Positions 33,675-42,749 of a stretch of DNA of 64,000 nt are shown here, piece by piece (the first letter of the stretch is position 1; each line of letters starts with the position of its first letter). The position numbers were made by a program, and so were the translations under genes. Under the pieces are notes generated by a model. It was given only the letters and a program-made list of their open reading frames with translations. It was not told the origin of the DNA and made no database searches. The stretch spans positions 62,001 through 126,000 of the forward strand of contig CAUVWY020000010.1 in the NCBI GenBank assembly GCA_963555775.3, in the 5' to 3' direction. Origin of the DNA: JAJEDW01 sp963555775 (GTDB lineage: Bacteria; Acidobacteriota; Terriglobia; 20CM-2-55-15).

Positions 33675-33860
33675 ATGGCAGGCGGAAAGTTGAGTAAAAC
33701 GGCCCGAGCAAGTCTTGGAAAGGACAGGGGCGGGGCGTTTTTGAAAAGTTGTCCCCAGTGCGAGACACCAATGGTCGCGACCAAGGTAATCAAATCGGCA
33801 CGATTGCCCGGTGGCATGTATTGGGTTTGTCCGAAAGACGACTTTCGGATGAAAACCTGA
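33675..33860 (+). CDS. Small zinc-ribbon-like protein
   Basis: 61 residues with a good GGGAGGT ribosome binding site before the ATG. The C-terminal half carries CPQC and VCPKD cysteines with spacing that could hold zinc (C26, C29, C52), as well as VATKVIKS between them. The N-terminus is basic (GGKLSKTARASLGKDR). It is too small and generic to assign; it may bind RNA or DNA. Confidence 0.55.
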   Translation: MAGGKLSKTARASLGKDRGGAFLKSCPQCETPMVATKVIKSARLPGGMYWVCPKDDFRMKT

Positions 33861-33873
33861 ATCGGAAAGATGT

Positions 33874-33984
33874 CTATTTGCGCTGTCGTTGGGCCAGCGC
33901 ACGCAACGCGACGATGAGGCCGGTAAAACCGACGCCGATAAAGGCGGACAGGGAACTGAGTATGGCCGTCTCGTGATGCAGCAT
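33874..33984 (-). CDS. Possible 36-residue membrane peptide
   Basis: From the ATG at 33984 the frame encodes ETAILSSLSAFIGVGFTGLI, a membrane segment ending in a basic tail (RALAQRQRK). No clear ribosome binding site precedes it, and the frame stays open up to 34059. It lies between convergent neighbours in 223 bp that hold nothing else. Confidence 0.3.
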   Translation of the reverse strand: MLHHETAILSSLSAFIGVGFTGLIVALRALAQRQRK

Positions 33985-34083
33985 TATTCTGTTAATTGGC
34001 TGCCGTATCCGGCGTCGACCGTATTCCGGCGGTTGGCAGCCCTTGGTGGAACCCGGCACGGCGCCGTTACGGACGGCTGGCGG

Positions 34084-36729
34084 TCAGGGCTCAATTCCGA
34101 AGTCTACCCAGTGACCGCTGTCGACGTAGGGGTTGAACGGATCGAGCGACGAGTCGAAGCCGTTCGGGCCCGCGTCCGATCCCGCGGTTTCGATCCCGGG
34201 ATCCAGAATGGCCGCGATCTGATTCTGAACATCCTGCAAATGCGCACGGGTCTCGACATCGTCCACGTTGCGCAGCGAGGATTGCACTTCGCTTGAAAGC
34301 CTCCGCAGTTGGTCTCCCAGAAGCGCACGCATATCGTTGAACGCCGAGTTGTTCCCGTTGATTCGCGCGTCCACCAAGTCCAGATAAAGTCGTTGCAGGT
34401 TGCGGCGGAAGGCATCGGTCTCGACGTCGTCCGCCGAAAGTTCCGACCAGATGCCTTGACGCAGATCGGACAGAAAGTCATCTGGACCGTAGGTTGAATC
34501 GTCAATCGAATTCTGCTCCACCAACCGCGTGAAACGGGCGCCGTCCAGCAGGAAATTGAGTACGGATCGTTGACTGTTGCGGATGCGTGCCAGAACTCCG
34601 AAAGGTTCGATGCGGCGCAAGAGTTCGGGCCGGATCATGAATGACGGCGTCTGGAATGCGTAGTCGTTCAGGAAGCGGACGGCATCGGCCTGTCTTTCCG
34701 GCGGCACCGGAGTGAAGCGAACGGCATTCTGTCCGCCATGAACCTGGCGCGAATCGAATGCACCGACCAAGGCGCCCACATGGTTCATTTCGCGAACCCA
34801 TTGAGCCAGGATCCGACCGTACAACTCCTCGAGTTCATCCCAGTTCTCACCCGATTCCTCGGTGGCATCCAGAAGCAGATCCATCACGCGTTCCAGGTTC
34901 CTGATCCCCAGTTCGGTGGCCTGTATGGCATCGGCATCGCCCACGGCTTCGGTCAGATTGCCTGGATCCGTGGTCGAGGATCCGGCTGTCGAAAAGCGGT
35001 ACCAGGGAGTATCTTCCTGTTCTCGCGCCCATGCATCGAGGGTTGGCCGCTCATCTTCGGGTGACTTGGCGCCGGGTATGGGGGCGTATCCCCAGTGGGC
35101 TGCCCAGAGATCGTAGGGCCCGATGCGGGGTATCAGGAGTTCGGGGGGAACGTTGTCTTCCGGTTGAACGAGGTAGTTGAAACGGCTGTAATCCATCAAT
35201 GTCGGCGTGTGACTCATTTCGGCGAGCCACTCCGGTTCGCGAAGGTTCTCGACGGGATACGTCGAACTGGCTTTCATGTTGTGTTGAAAACCGAGCGTAT
35301 GTCCCACTTCGTGGGCGACGACAAAGCGCAGTAACTCGCCCATGAGTTCGTCCGGGAACGGCAAGGATTGGGCGCGGGGGTCCAGAGGAGCGACCTGAAC
35401 GAAATACCAGTCCCTCAGCAGATTCTGGACGTTGTGATAGAACTGAATGTCGGATTCCAGAATCTCTCCGGTCCGTGGATCGTTGACATGGGGGCCGGAT
35501 GCGTTTTCGACATTGGAGGCCAGCCACCGGATCACCGAATGGCGCGCGTCTTCGGGACTCCAGTCGGAGTCTTCTTCCTTTGATGGCGCTTCCCGAGCCA
35601 CGATTGCGTTGCTGAAACCTGCCGCTTCAAGCGCGGGCTGCCAGTCTTCGACGCCTTTCTTGATGTATTCCACCCACTGTGTCGGCGTGGCGGGATCGAC
35701 GTAGTAGACGATCGGCTTGACGGGGTCGGAGATTTCCGCTTCGGGGTCTTGTTTTTCGAGGCGCCACCGCGTGATATAGCGACGTTCCGCCATACGGTGT
35801 TCATCCGTGCCGAAATCGTTCTGCCTCACCGAAAAATAGCCCACCCGATCGTCGAACAGACGGGGCATCATGGGCTCTTCGGGAAGCTTCACCATGCTGA
35901 ACGCCATCTCGATGGTGGCGCTGCCCGGGCGCATTCCGGAGCCACCGCGCGCTCCACGGCCGCCCGCGTTGTCGGGCGGTCGTGTATAGGTCTGGATGGC
36001 ACGCGCCTCAACGTTCTCGGGAAAAGCCATGATGCGGTCGACGTAGGACCGCCGCCGGTCGAAGCCACGCGCCCCCAGGGCCGTTCGAGCACTGAATTCA
36101 GGGATTTCGCTGGCGTAGAGGGCGGAAATATCGATTACCACGGATTCTTCGTTCTCGCCCAGCGCGGCGATATCGAATACCTGCAGAATCGCCTCGGTGT
36201 TGGAGGCCTGAACCGCCTGAGCGATCGGCAAGCTTTCGTCCGCGACGATGTCGTATATCACGTTCCTCAGGAAGACCCGGTCACCGTGGCGTTCCCACCG
36301 GACGACGCGTTCATCCAGTTTCTGGCCTCCATAGCCGGCTCCGATCGCAGTGCGGGCAATTCGTCCCACCCAGAGGAACTCCTTGCCGAATTCGGAGACC
36401 GGTATCTCGTAGAACCAGTCGTCATCCACCTTGTGCACCGTGAAGACACCCTCGTCGGATTCGGCTTCGTCGGTGATAACGCGGTCGTAGGGCCGGATAC
36501 CCCCCCGGCCACGTCCGCCCGGGCCGTTGTCTTCTCCCTCTTCGTCCTCGTCGGATGCCTCATCGGCTTCCTCACCGGTCTCCGGTTCCTCGGGTGCGGG
36601 CTCTTGTGGCGCCGGCGGGGGAGTGGGTGGTGAAGGCGCAGGCGGCTCTTGCTGTGCGAGCACAAGGGGCGTGGCGATAAGTGCGAATACAAGCAGGGTA
36701 AGGTAGAAAAGTCGGACGTTGTTCTTCAT
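34084..36729 (-). CDS. Exported zinc-dependent metalloprotease (DUF5117/DUF4953-type)
   Basis: About 881 residues from the ATG at 36729; the frame opens with a TTG nine bases earlier. A signal peptide (LFYLTLLVFALIATPLVLA) precedes a Pro/Glu/Asp-rich linker (25-75). The central part carries AHEVGHTLGFQHN, a metzincin-like HExxHxxGxxH site at 473-483, and SYPVENLREPEWL is nearby. The domain order matches secreted DUF5117-DUF4953 zinc proteases common in Bacteroidota and Acidobacteriota. It may digest external protein. It is monocistronic with 530 bp of noncoding DNA upstream. Confidence 0.87.
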   Translation of the reverse strand: MKNNVRLFYLTLLVFALIATPLVLAQQEPPAPSPPTPPPAPQEPAPEEPETGEEADEASDEDEEGEDNGPGGRGRGGIRPYDRVITDEAESDEGVFTVHKVDDDWFYEIPVSEFGKEFLWVGRIARTAIGAGYGGQKLDERVVRWERHGDRVFLRNVIYDIVADESLPIAQAVQASNTEAILQVFDIAALGENEESVVIDISALYASEIPEFSARTALGARGFDRRRSYVDRIMAFPENVEARAIQTYTRPPDNAGGRGARGGSGMRPGSATIEMAFSMVKLPEEPMMPRLFDDRVGYFSVRQNDFGTDEHRMAERRYITRWRLEKQDPEAEISDPVKPIVYYVDPATPTQWVEYIKKGVEDWQPALEAAGFSNAIVAREAPSKEEDSDWSPEDARHSVIRWLASNVENASGPHVNDPRTGEILESDIQFYHNVQNLLRDWYFVQVAPLDPRAQSLPFPDELMGELLRFVVAHEVGHTLGFQHNMKASSTYPVENLREPEWLAEMSHTPTLMDYSRFNYLVQPEDNVPPELLIPRIGPYDLWAAHWGYAPIPGAKSPEDERPTLDAWAREQEDTPWYRFSTAGSSTTDPGNLTEAVGDADAIQATELGIRNLERVMDLLLDATEESGENWDELEELYGRILAQWVREMNHVGALVGAFDSRQVHGGQNAVRFTPVPPERQADAVRFLNDYAFQTPSFMIRPELLRRIEPFGVLARIRNSQRSVLNFLLDGARFTRLVEQNSIDDSTYGPDDFLSDLRQGIWSELSADDVETDAFRRNLQRLYLDLVDARINGNNSAFNDMRALLGDQLRRLSSEVQSSLRNVDDVETRAHLQDVQNQIAAILDPGIETAGSDAGPNGFDSSLDPFNPYVDSGHWVDFGIEP

Positions 36730-36946
36730 CGGGGCCAATCTCCCTCAGGGGGCAGCCACCATGGCTCCGGTCGTCCGGCTCTCCCGCGGCTGAATGATTC
36801 GACGTCGTCAAAAATCTAATCGTTTTGAGGGCCAAACGCAAGATATGGAGGAATTATTCGATTTGGCAACAACGCGGCTCCTGAACGGCCTGGTGCAAGA
36901 GACCATAAGTCACGGTTTCTATAATTCTTGAAGATTTGATCGAAAG

Positions 36947-36967
36947 TTTTCCACAGGTTTTTCCACA
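36947..36967 (+). promoter_or_regulatory. Two tandem DnaA-box-like sites
   Basis: TTTTCCACA occurs at 36947-36955 and 36959-36967, both matching the TTWTNCACA consensus, with 12-bp spacing. The DNA just upstream is AT-rich. Nearby genes give no origin context (no dnaA, dnaN or gyrB). Confidence 0.4.
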
Positions 36968-37125
36968 GGTGTTGCGCGTCTTTGTGATTCGCCGGCGAGG
37001 AGGCGCAATCCCGGCAAGGGGCGGCTGACGCCTTCCTGAGAGTCGGCAGGGTATTGCCGCCGCCTGCCACGCCTTTATGGCCGGGGGACCCAAGGGCTGA
37101 TCCGATGTCGGCGATATTTGTTGAC

Positions 37126-37141
37126 ATAATAATCATTATGC
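37126..37141. promoter_or_regulatory. Fur/MntR-like palindrome upstream of moaA
   Basis: CATAAT-AATC-ATTATG is a perfect inverted repeat, 127 bp ahead of moaA, and TAATAATCATTATG resembles the core of Fur boxes (GATAATCATTATC). A TTGACA at 37122 overlaps it. Metal-dependent control of moaA or the divergent protease is possible but untested. Confidence 0.4.
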
Positions 37142-37267
37142 GACGTTGTTGATCGACTCCGTGGGTAGGCTTGGCCGCGTCCGGAAGACCCCTCCCCGCC
37201 GCTCTACCGCGCCCTGCCGGCTCTGGCCCGCCTTGAATGCCGAACCCTTCCGGGCCATAATCTCTTT

Positions 37268-38281
37268 GTGACTACGCTCACCGACAGCTTCCACCGCCCA
37301 CTCAAGGACCTTCGTATCTCGGTCACCGATCGTTGCAACTACCGCTGCAACTACTGCATGCCCTTCGATGAGTACGTGTGGATCGAAAAGGAAGAACTCC
37401 TGTCGTTCGAAGAACTGGTACGGGTCGCTTCCGTTTTCGTCAGCCTGGGTGTCGAAAAGATCCGGATCACCGGCGGTGAGCCTTTGGTTCGCCGCGACCT
37501 TGAAGACCTGATCCGCGACCTGACCCGGCTTGAAGGTATCAAGGATCTCTCGCTGACGACGAACGCTTCGCTGCTGGCGCCCAAAGCCGTCCTACTCAAG
37601 GAGGCTGGCCTCCGGCGAATCAATGTCAGCCTCGACACGTTGCGGGAGGATCGATTCCGGGAAATGACACGGCGCGGAGACCTCAATCAGGTTCTCGAAG
37701 GAATTGAGGCCGCCCGGCAGGCCGGTTTGACGCCGATCAAGATCAACTCGGTGGTGATCAAGGACACCAACGACGACGAGATTCTCGATCTGGTCGAATA
37801 TTGCCGCAGCAATCGTTTCGAGATCCGTTTCATTGAATACATGGATGTCGGCAACTCCAATAACTGGAGCATGGCCAACACCGTAAGCAAGCGGCAGATC
37901 CTCGATACGATCGAAGCCCGCTATCCGCTCGAAGAGATCGGGCGCCCCGATGGCCGCGCACCCGCCGAACAGTTTCGATTCAAGGATGGACTCGGGTCCG
38001 TCGGCATCATCGGATCGGTTACCGAACCGTTTTGCGGCAGTTGCAGCCGGGGCCGGATGACCGCGGACGGACGGTTCGTCACCTGCCTCTTTTCAGAGTC
38101 GGGATTCGATCTCCGATCGGTTATTCGAGGGGGCGCCTCGGACGCCGAACTCGCCGAGGTCATATCGGGTATCTGGAATGGCCGGAAGGATCGTTATTCG
38201 GATCTTCGCTGGGAAGCGATTCAGTCGGGCGAGCCAATGCCGGCGACGCGGAAGATCGAAATGATCACGCTCGGCGGATAA
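37268..38281 (+). CDS. moaA: GTP 3',8-cyclase MoaA
   Basis: 337 residues, radical SAM. The N-terminal cluster is C23-x3-C27-x2-C30 (TDRCNYRCNYCMP), with ITGGEPLVRRDL following. The C-terminal cluster ligands are in FCGSCSRGRMTADGRFVTCLF, and the protein ends in GG as MoaA does. It forms 3',8-cyclo-GTP, the first step of molybdenum cofactor synthesis. The start is a GTG at 37268. moaC/moaD/moaE are not adjacent, although a MoeB-like fusion and a MocA-like gene occur within this window. It converges on the cytochrome gene. Confidence 0.95.
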   Translation: MTTLTDSFHRPLKDLRISVTDRCNYRCNYCMPFDEYVWIEKEELLSFEELVRVASVFVSLGVEKIRITGGEPLVRRDLEDLIRDLTRLEGIKDLSLTTNASLLAPKAVLLKEAGLRRINVSLDTLREDRFREMTRRGDLNQVLEGIEAARQAGLTPIKINSVVIKDTNDDEILDLVEYCRSNRFEIRFIEYMDVGNSNNWSMANTVSKRQILDTIEARYPLEEIGRPDGRAPAEQFRFKDGLGSVGIIGSVTEPFCGSCSRGRMTADGRFVTCLFSESGFDLRSVIRGGASDAELAEVISGIWNGRKDRYSDLRWEAIQSGEPMPATRKIEMITLGG

Positions 38282-38410
38282 CCGTCCGTACGGATCCGCG
38301 CGGGGGCGACGAGCAGTCGTCGTCCCTGCCGCAGCGCAACTCTGAAAGGTTTTGCCTCGACCTGCCAGGCTTCCGAGTCCCCTTTTCCGCGGCCGATCGA
38401 CCCAAACAAG

Positions 38411-39577
38411 TCAATAGTAGCTCACCGTCAGGCGAACGCCCCCGGGTTGAGCTGTGGCAGTCGCGTTCGAATAGTACGCGGTCGCCCGAAGCTCGGACCC
38501 GGCTTCCACGAAGACAGGTTCGGCAAGGATGTACGGCGTCGGCCACTCGAAGGGTATGTCTCTGGCAAACAGCAGGATCTCGGTCCCTCCGTCCGGTTTT
38601 CTGACCGCAACCTCGAGGGATTGAATTCCGGGCTCGAAACGAGGCCAGAGAGACAACACCCGTGAATCGGCGGCGATCGCCGCTTCGGTGCTGAAGCGGG
38701 TGGCTTCGCTGCCGACGGCCACTTCTCCACGAACTTCGAGCACGAGGTCGGACGGCACGTTGGCCCGGCCGGACCCGTCTTCGGCGAAGAACAGCCCAAG
38801 CACTCCTTCGTCGGACACCTGTTCGGTGGACGGTCGATAATGAAATTCTGCGGCCACCCGTGAACCCGGCGGCAATCGGTAGGCCACCCCATCGGGGAGG
38901 TCCACGTAACCGTGCCACGGGGTCCAACTGCCCAACCATTGCTCCGTTGCTTCGACGCTGAACGCCGCCGCGCGTACGACACTCCGGTCTCCGGGTTTGA
39001 ATTCCAGTCCCCGAACCCACGTCTCCGTTGTCAATCCGAGATCGACAACCCGGCGTTCGATCCGCTCTCCCTGCCCGGGTTCGATGACGGTCTCGTCGAG
39101 CACAACCCTCCGATCCGGCTCGCCGAGCGCCCAGTTATCGAAATCGGCGCGGGCCTGAACCGCCGCGGGCACGTCCCCGGCATCGCGGACGTTCAGGAAC
39201 ACCGCTCCGGCGTTCCGCGGACCCAAACCTTCAACCCACGAAATCAGGAATTGTGTCTCTCTCAATGTAAGACTGTTGTCATTTGCGAACTTTCCGTATC
39301 CGGGGACGGCTGCCCAGGGAGGCATGTGACGGGCAAGCACCTCGGCAAGAACCGCTTCCCTGCCGAGCCAGGTCTCCTCGTAGGTGACCAGGGATGGCGC
39401 CAGGCTGCCGGGCGCATGACATCCGGCGCAGTGGGTCTCGATAACCCGGACGACTTCACGATCGAACAGAACCGTGTTGGTCGTCGTGACGTGCGTGAGC
39501 GCGCCCTCGGGCCACGTCATCCAACCCGCCAGGACGAGCATCGCAATCGGCAGCGCCGTGAACCTTGTCATTTTCAT
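38411..39577 (-). CDS. Exported cytochrome c with copper monooxygenase-like C-terminus
   Basis: 388 residues. The signal peptide is TALPIAMLVLAGWM. A heme site C50AGCH54 in HCAGCHAPGSLAPSLVTYEE and the HMPPW motif define the c-type part (about 35-130). The C-terminal 250 residues (FEFKPGDRSV-like strands, PPGSRVAAEFHYRP, LARDIPFEWPTPYILAEP) resemble PHM-type beta-sandwich domains of copper monooxygenases, though the copper ligands are not all evident. It is probably a periplasmic redox protein. It follows the HMBD protein after 6 bp on the same strand, forming an operon with the LVIVD gene. Confidence 0.82.
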   Translation of the reverse strand: MKMTRFTALPIAMLVLAGWMTWPEGALTHVTTTNTVLFDREVVRVIETHCAGCHAPGSLAPSLVTYEETWLGREAVLAEVLARHMPPWAAVPGYGKFANDNSLTLRETQFLISWVEGLGPRNAGAVFLNVRDAGDVPAAVQARADFDNWALGEPDRRVVLDETVIEPGQGERIERRVVDLGLTTETWVRGLEFKPGDRSVVRAAAFSVEATEQWLGSWTPWHGYVDLPDGVAYRLPPGSRVAAEFHYRPSTEQVSDEGVLGLFFAEDGSGRANVPSDLVLEVRGEVAVGSEATRFSTEAAIAADSRVLSLWPRFEPGIQSLEVAVRKPDGGTEILLFARDIPFEWPTPYILAEPVFVEAGSELRATAYYSNATATAQPGGVRLTVSYY

Positions 39578-39583
39578 GACACC

Positions 39584-40603
39584 CTATTCTGCGGCCTCGA
39601 CATTGAACGTGTACGCGAAAGTGTGAATTTCGTCGTTGCGCTGGAACTGTGTCCAGGCCCTGTAGAGGCCGGGTCTCGGCAACAGCCCCTCGAACGTGAC
39701 TTCGGGACCGCCCCGCAACGCGGAATTGTCGACGCCCATGGGCAACATCAACGGCAAGGGGCCGGTTTCGTCGTCGGAATTGGCCAGGTCCAGAGGATGC
39801 GAATGGACATAGTCGACCATGTCTTCGCTCATGATGAGCATGTGGCCGAATGAACCCAGATAGGGCTGAATGTCCGTGGCCGGATTCCCGGTATCGGTAT
39901 CGGTCAAATCGAACCGCATGTGGCCGTAGAGCCCCGGCAGAAACACCGGCGGGTCATAAGACAAAGTTGCAGTCAAACCGCCGACCGTCTTGGTGAAGTT
40001 GGTGTCGACCCCCAGGCGCGCACTGTCTCCAATCAGGTCTCCGCCGTAGCCGGCCGTTACCAGCGGTTTCGCAATGAACTGCGCCGACCCCCCGTTCGGC
40101 ACAAAATCCGAGAGCACCTTGTAATAACCGTCTTCCGGAAGCGTGACTTCGATCGACCAGCGGCCTTGGTCATCCTGCTCGGGATGGATGTGCTCGAAGT
40201 GCTGCATGTCCTGACTGATGACAAACAAGTGATATTGCCGGTCATGCACCGTCAGAAAGTTGCGTGCCTGCTGCCCGGTTCCGGGATGAAAAACGCTGAA
40301 CCGCAACGTTACGGGCTCACCCGCGCGAACTACTGATGGAACCGTCTCGAATACCATTTCGTAATCGCGCACGTCGTACGGATTCGACTCCACCAGCCTC
40401 ATCCCGTCGCGCGGACACATTCCTCCGACTTCGGATGTGTAGTCGGGATGCATGGGACAGACGTAGGCGACCTCCTGGTCCGGATCCAGCAAGGGCGGCG
40501 CCAACGGCATTGGCATCGGCGGATTCTGTCCGACGAGCGCGACTCCCGCCGACGCCGCCAGAACCAGCAAGACCGCAATCCCGATCGAAAAACGTCCGAT
40601 CAT
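39584..40603 (-). CDS. Exported protein with heavy-metal-binding HMBD motif
   Basis: 339 residues with a signal peptide (FSIGIAVLLVLAASAGVAL). Residues 47-70 carry YVCPMHPDYTSEVG and MCPRDGM, the YCPMHP-type HMBD motif found in copper-efflux proteins. The rest is beta-rich with many His (HLFVISQDMQHFEHIHPEQ, GHMLIMSEDMVDYVHSHP), which could bind copper. It lies between the LVIVD protein (ATGA overlap) and the cytochrome c gene, suggesting a shared metal or electron-transfer role. Confidence 0.82.
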   Translation of the reverse strand: MIGRFSIGIAVLLVLAASAGVALVGQNPPMPMPLAPPLLDPDQEVAYVCPMHPDYTSEVGGMCPRDGMRLVESNPYDVRDYEMVFETVPSVVRAGEPVTLRFSVFHPGTGQQARNFLTVHDRQYHLFVISQDMQHFEHIHPEQDDQGRWSIEVTLPEDGYYKVLSDFVPNGGSAQFIAKPLVTAGYGGDLIGDSARLGVDTNFTKTVGGLTATLSYDPPVFLPGLYGHMRFDLTDTDTGNPATDIQPYLGSFGHMLIMSEDMVDYVHSHPLDLANSDDETGPLPLMLPMGVDNSALRGGPEVTFEGLLPRPGLYRAWTQFQRNDEIHTFAYTFNVEAAE

Positions 40604-42534
40604 CGGTGCGGACTCGTCGCGTTACTTTCGTAGGTGCCCGTTCCCGGGCCGGGCAATTCGCCGCTTCGGGGACCGGCATATCGGGCCACATGAAGCCCCG
40701 TGTCGTTATCGGTCCAGTAGATGAGGCCGTCCTTGAAAACCGGATAGCTTCGCGCCACGCCGTGAGGCAGCGTCAGGGCATATCCGACCTCCCGGGGATT
40801 GTACGGATTGGAGATGTCGATCGCCCGCAAACCGTGACCGTACCAGGTGGTGAAAACCAGGTTTCTGAATACCGTTGGATTGTGGTTCTGTTGCGGTACG
40901 TTGCGCCGGGGTTCCCCGTTGGGTTCGGTATTGGCCTGGGTCAGGCACTCGTCCATTTGGTTGTCCGGTATCGCAAAGGCGCCGACCATCACGGGCGTGG
41001 CCTCGGCTTCGACCGACACGATCCGCGCGTGCATCAACGGACATCCCCCGTTTTCGTCGCTCAACCAGACGTAGGCGGGACGGCCATCGACGTTGCCCCG
41101 CACCGCGGCGGGACGCTCGGGCACGAAGACGGCACTGTGGATGCCGGTGGGCAAGGAACTGAACGGCGGATGAACGTCAAGGCGCGACCGCGTCAGGAGC
41201 ACCAGGTACCGGGCCGCCTTGGCGGCTTCCGTCGCGTCGGACGTCAGGAACGCCTGCAGGCCCGGATCGTCGCTGACCACCATGTGCAGGCAGTCGTTGG
41301 CAATCTCGCCCAGCAACGATGCATCCACGAAGCCGTTGACCGAAGCAATCGTCGAACGTGTATTGCAATCGGCGGTTCCGGCGGCCAGGTCCGCGTTCCG
41401 GTTCCGGGCGATCCCCTCGGAGTTCAGGACATAGAATCCCGCATTCCCGCCGGCGGCATAAACGCGTTCTCCGTCCGCGGACACCGACAGCGAATGCAGC
41501 ATGTTGTTCTGCCGGTTCTGATAGTTCCCTGCCCGCCCCGAGCGGTTCGTGGAATCGCTGAAGTCGGCGAAGCGGCCATCGCCGAAGAGTCCGGTTTCGT
41601 CTGGCAGTTCGTTGATCGGAGGTCCACCTATCTCTTGAAGACTGAAACCGGCAAGTACTTGAGGATTCTGTAATATATCGCCAGTATCCTCATCCGTTAC
41701 AGCAAGAACGATACCGTCGGGAATTCGGAGGCCGGGGTTTTCCGGGTCCGGCAGGCCGCCCCCCGAAAACATCGCCATATACGCCAGGACGCGATTCGAA
41801 TTTCGGGGGTCGTGCCACAGGAAGAATTCATGCGATGGGCCGTTGAAGTCGTAGGCCTCGCTCTCGAAAACCGGCAGGCAACTCTCGGTGTCCACTTCAA
41901 AGGTTTCCAGACGTCCGATCGTGCGGGTCCCCGCGTTGCGTATCACGATCTGCCGGTCCTGGCCGCTCGACGTGGTATAGACCAGGGACCGAAGCTCCCG
42001 ATCGTCGAACCCCTCGTTGCCGATCGCCATTGCTGGAATCTCCCCAACCTGAACCGGTGGATCAACTTCCGGGTTTGGCTGAAGCCTGAAAATGTTGATC
42101 GCATGCGTCGAACCCGGACCGTTCCGATGGCCCACGTACGCACACTGGCCAGCGATACCCAGTCCTCTGGCGTCGCCTCCACCGTCCAGGTCCCCGCCCC
42201 GCCACGCACCGGTTGCCGGGTCCCGCTCTGAAGGCACGGTCAATACCCAATGAATATGCTCGAAATTCCTAAACAGGTTGAGCTCGGTCTGGAGTGCCCG
42301 GAAACCCGCGCGGGCATCCTCTTCTGAAGAAAAGGGGTCCAGATCGCCCTCGGCATTCACGCGGACCGAAGGCATCTGGCCAATCGGCGTGTCGAAAGTG
42401 CTGGGCTGGCATCCGGCGGGGTCGTCGGAGAAGTCGACGCACTGGGCATGAGCGTCCGGCGTAATGGCTACGGATAACGCCAGCAACGACGAAAGGACAA
42501 TGATGTTGAAAAACGGCCGGACTCGGACACTCAT
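40600..42534 (-). CDS. Exported LVIVD-like beta-propeller protein
   Basis: 644 residues. A signal peptide (FFNIIVLSSLLALSVAITP, DAHA) leads a long beta-rich domain. Repeats such as LHSLSVSADGERVYAAGGNAGFYVLNSE and GHGLRAIDISNPYNPREVGYALTLP match LVIVD propeller blades. Several Cys pairs may form disulfides. It is the first gene of a three-gene minus-strand unit (with the HMBD and cytochrome c genes), coupled by an ATGA overlap to the second. Its ligand is unknown. Confidence 0.8.
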   Translation of the reverse strand: MSVRVRPFFNIIVLSSLLALSVAITPDAHAQCVDFSDDPAGCQPSTFDTPIGQMPSVRVNAEGDLDPFSSEEDARAGFRALQTELNLFRNFEHIHWVLTVPSERDPATGAWRGGDLDGGGDARGLGIAGQCAYVGHRNGPGSTHAINIFRLQPNPEVDPPVQVGEIPAMAIGNEGFDDRELRSLVYTTSSGQDRQIVIRNAGTRTIGRLETFEVDTESCLPVFESEAYDFNGPSHEFFLWHDPRNSNRVLAYMAMFSGGGLPDPENPGLRIPDGIVLAVTDEDTGDILQNPQVLAGFSLQEIGGPPINELPDETGLFGDGRFADFSDSTNRSGRAGNYQNRQNNMLHSLSVSADGERVYAAGGNAGFYVLNSEGIARNRNADLAAGTADCNTRSTIASVNGFVDASLLGEIANDCLHMVVSDDPGLQAFLTSDATEAAKAARYLVLLTRSRLDVHPPFSSLPTGIHSAVFVPERPAAVRGNVDGRPAYVWLSDENGGCPLMHARIVSVEAEATPVMVGAFAIPDNQMDECLTQANTEPNGEPRRNVPQQNHNPTVFRNLVFTTWYGHGLRAIDISNPYNPREVGYALTLPHGVARSYPVFKDGLIYWTDNDTGLHVARYAGPRSGELPGPGTGTYESNATSPHR

Positions 42535-42749
42535 GGCATCGCTCCTCGAATATGTTCGCTTGAGAATTGGCCCAAGTATAACCAGAAGGCGGCGTTTCGA
42601 GGAGTTCGTTGAAGCTGGAATATCGGCACGGGCTTACCGAGCGCCGGGTCCGTCCCCGAGAATGACCGAATAACTGTCCTGGCTACGGGTATCGTTTCGA
42701 CATCCAGTTGAATTTTTCTCCCCGCATCCGCCGCAACCTTTCGTAGTAT

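Larger units (their letters stand above)
36730..37267. other. 538-bp intergenic region between divergent protease and moaA genes
   Basis: It contains an AT-rich stretch (about 36800-36960), two DnaA-box-like sites and a Fur-like palindrome, listed separately. No convincing ORF, tRNA or riboswitch fold is visible. A GC-rich segment from 36990 to 37110 has no repeats. Promoters for both divergent genes must lie here, but no clean -35/-10 pair can be seen. Confidence 0.6.

Noticed and set aside
36947..36967. Chromosomal replication origin
   Set aside because: Only two DnaA-like boxes and no dnaA/dnaN/gyrB neighbours; kept only as a regulatory possibility.
37142..37267. Molybdenum cofactor riboswitch before moaA
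   Set aside because: I could not find the expected conserved stems in the leader.
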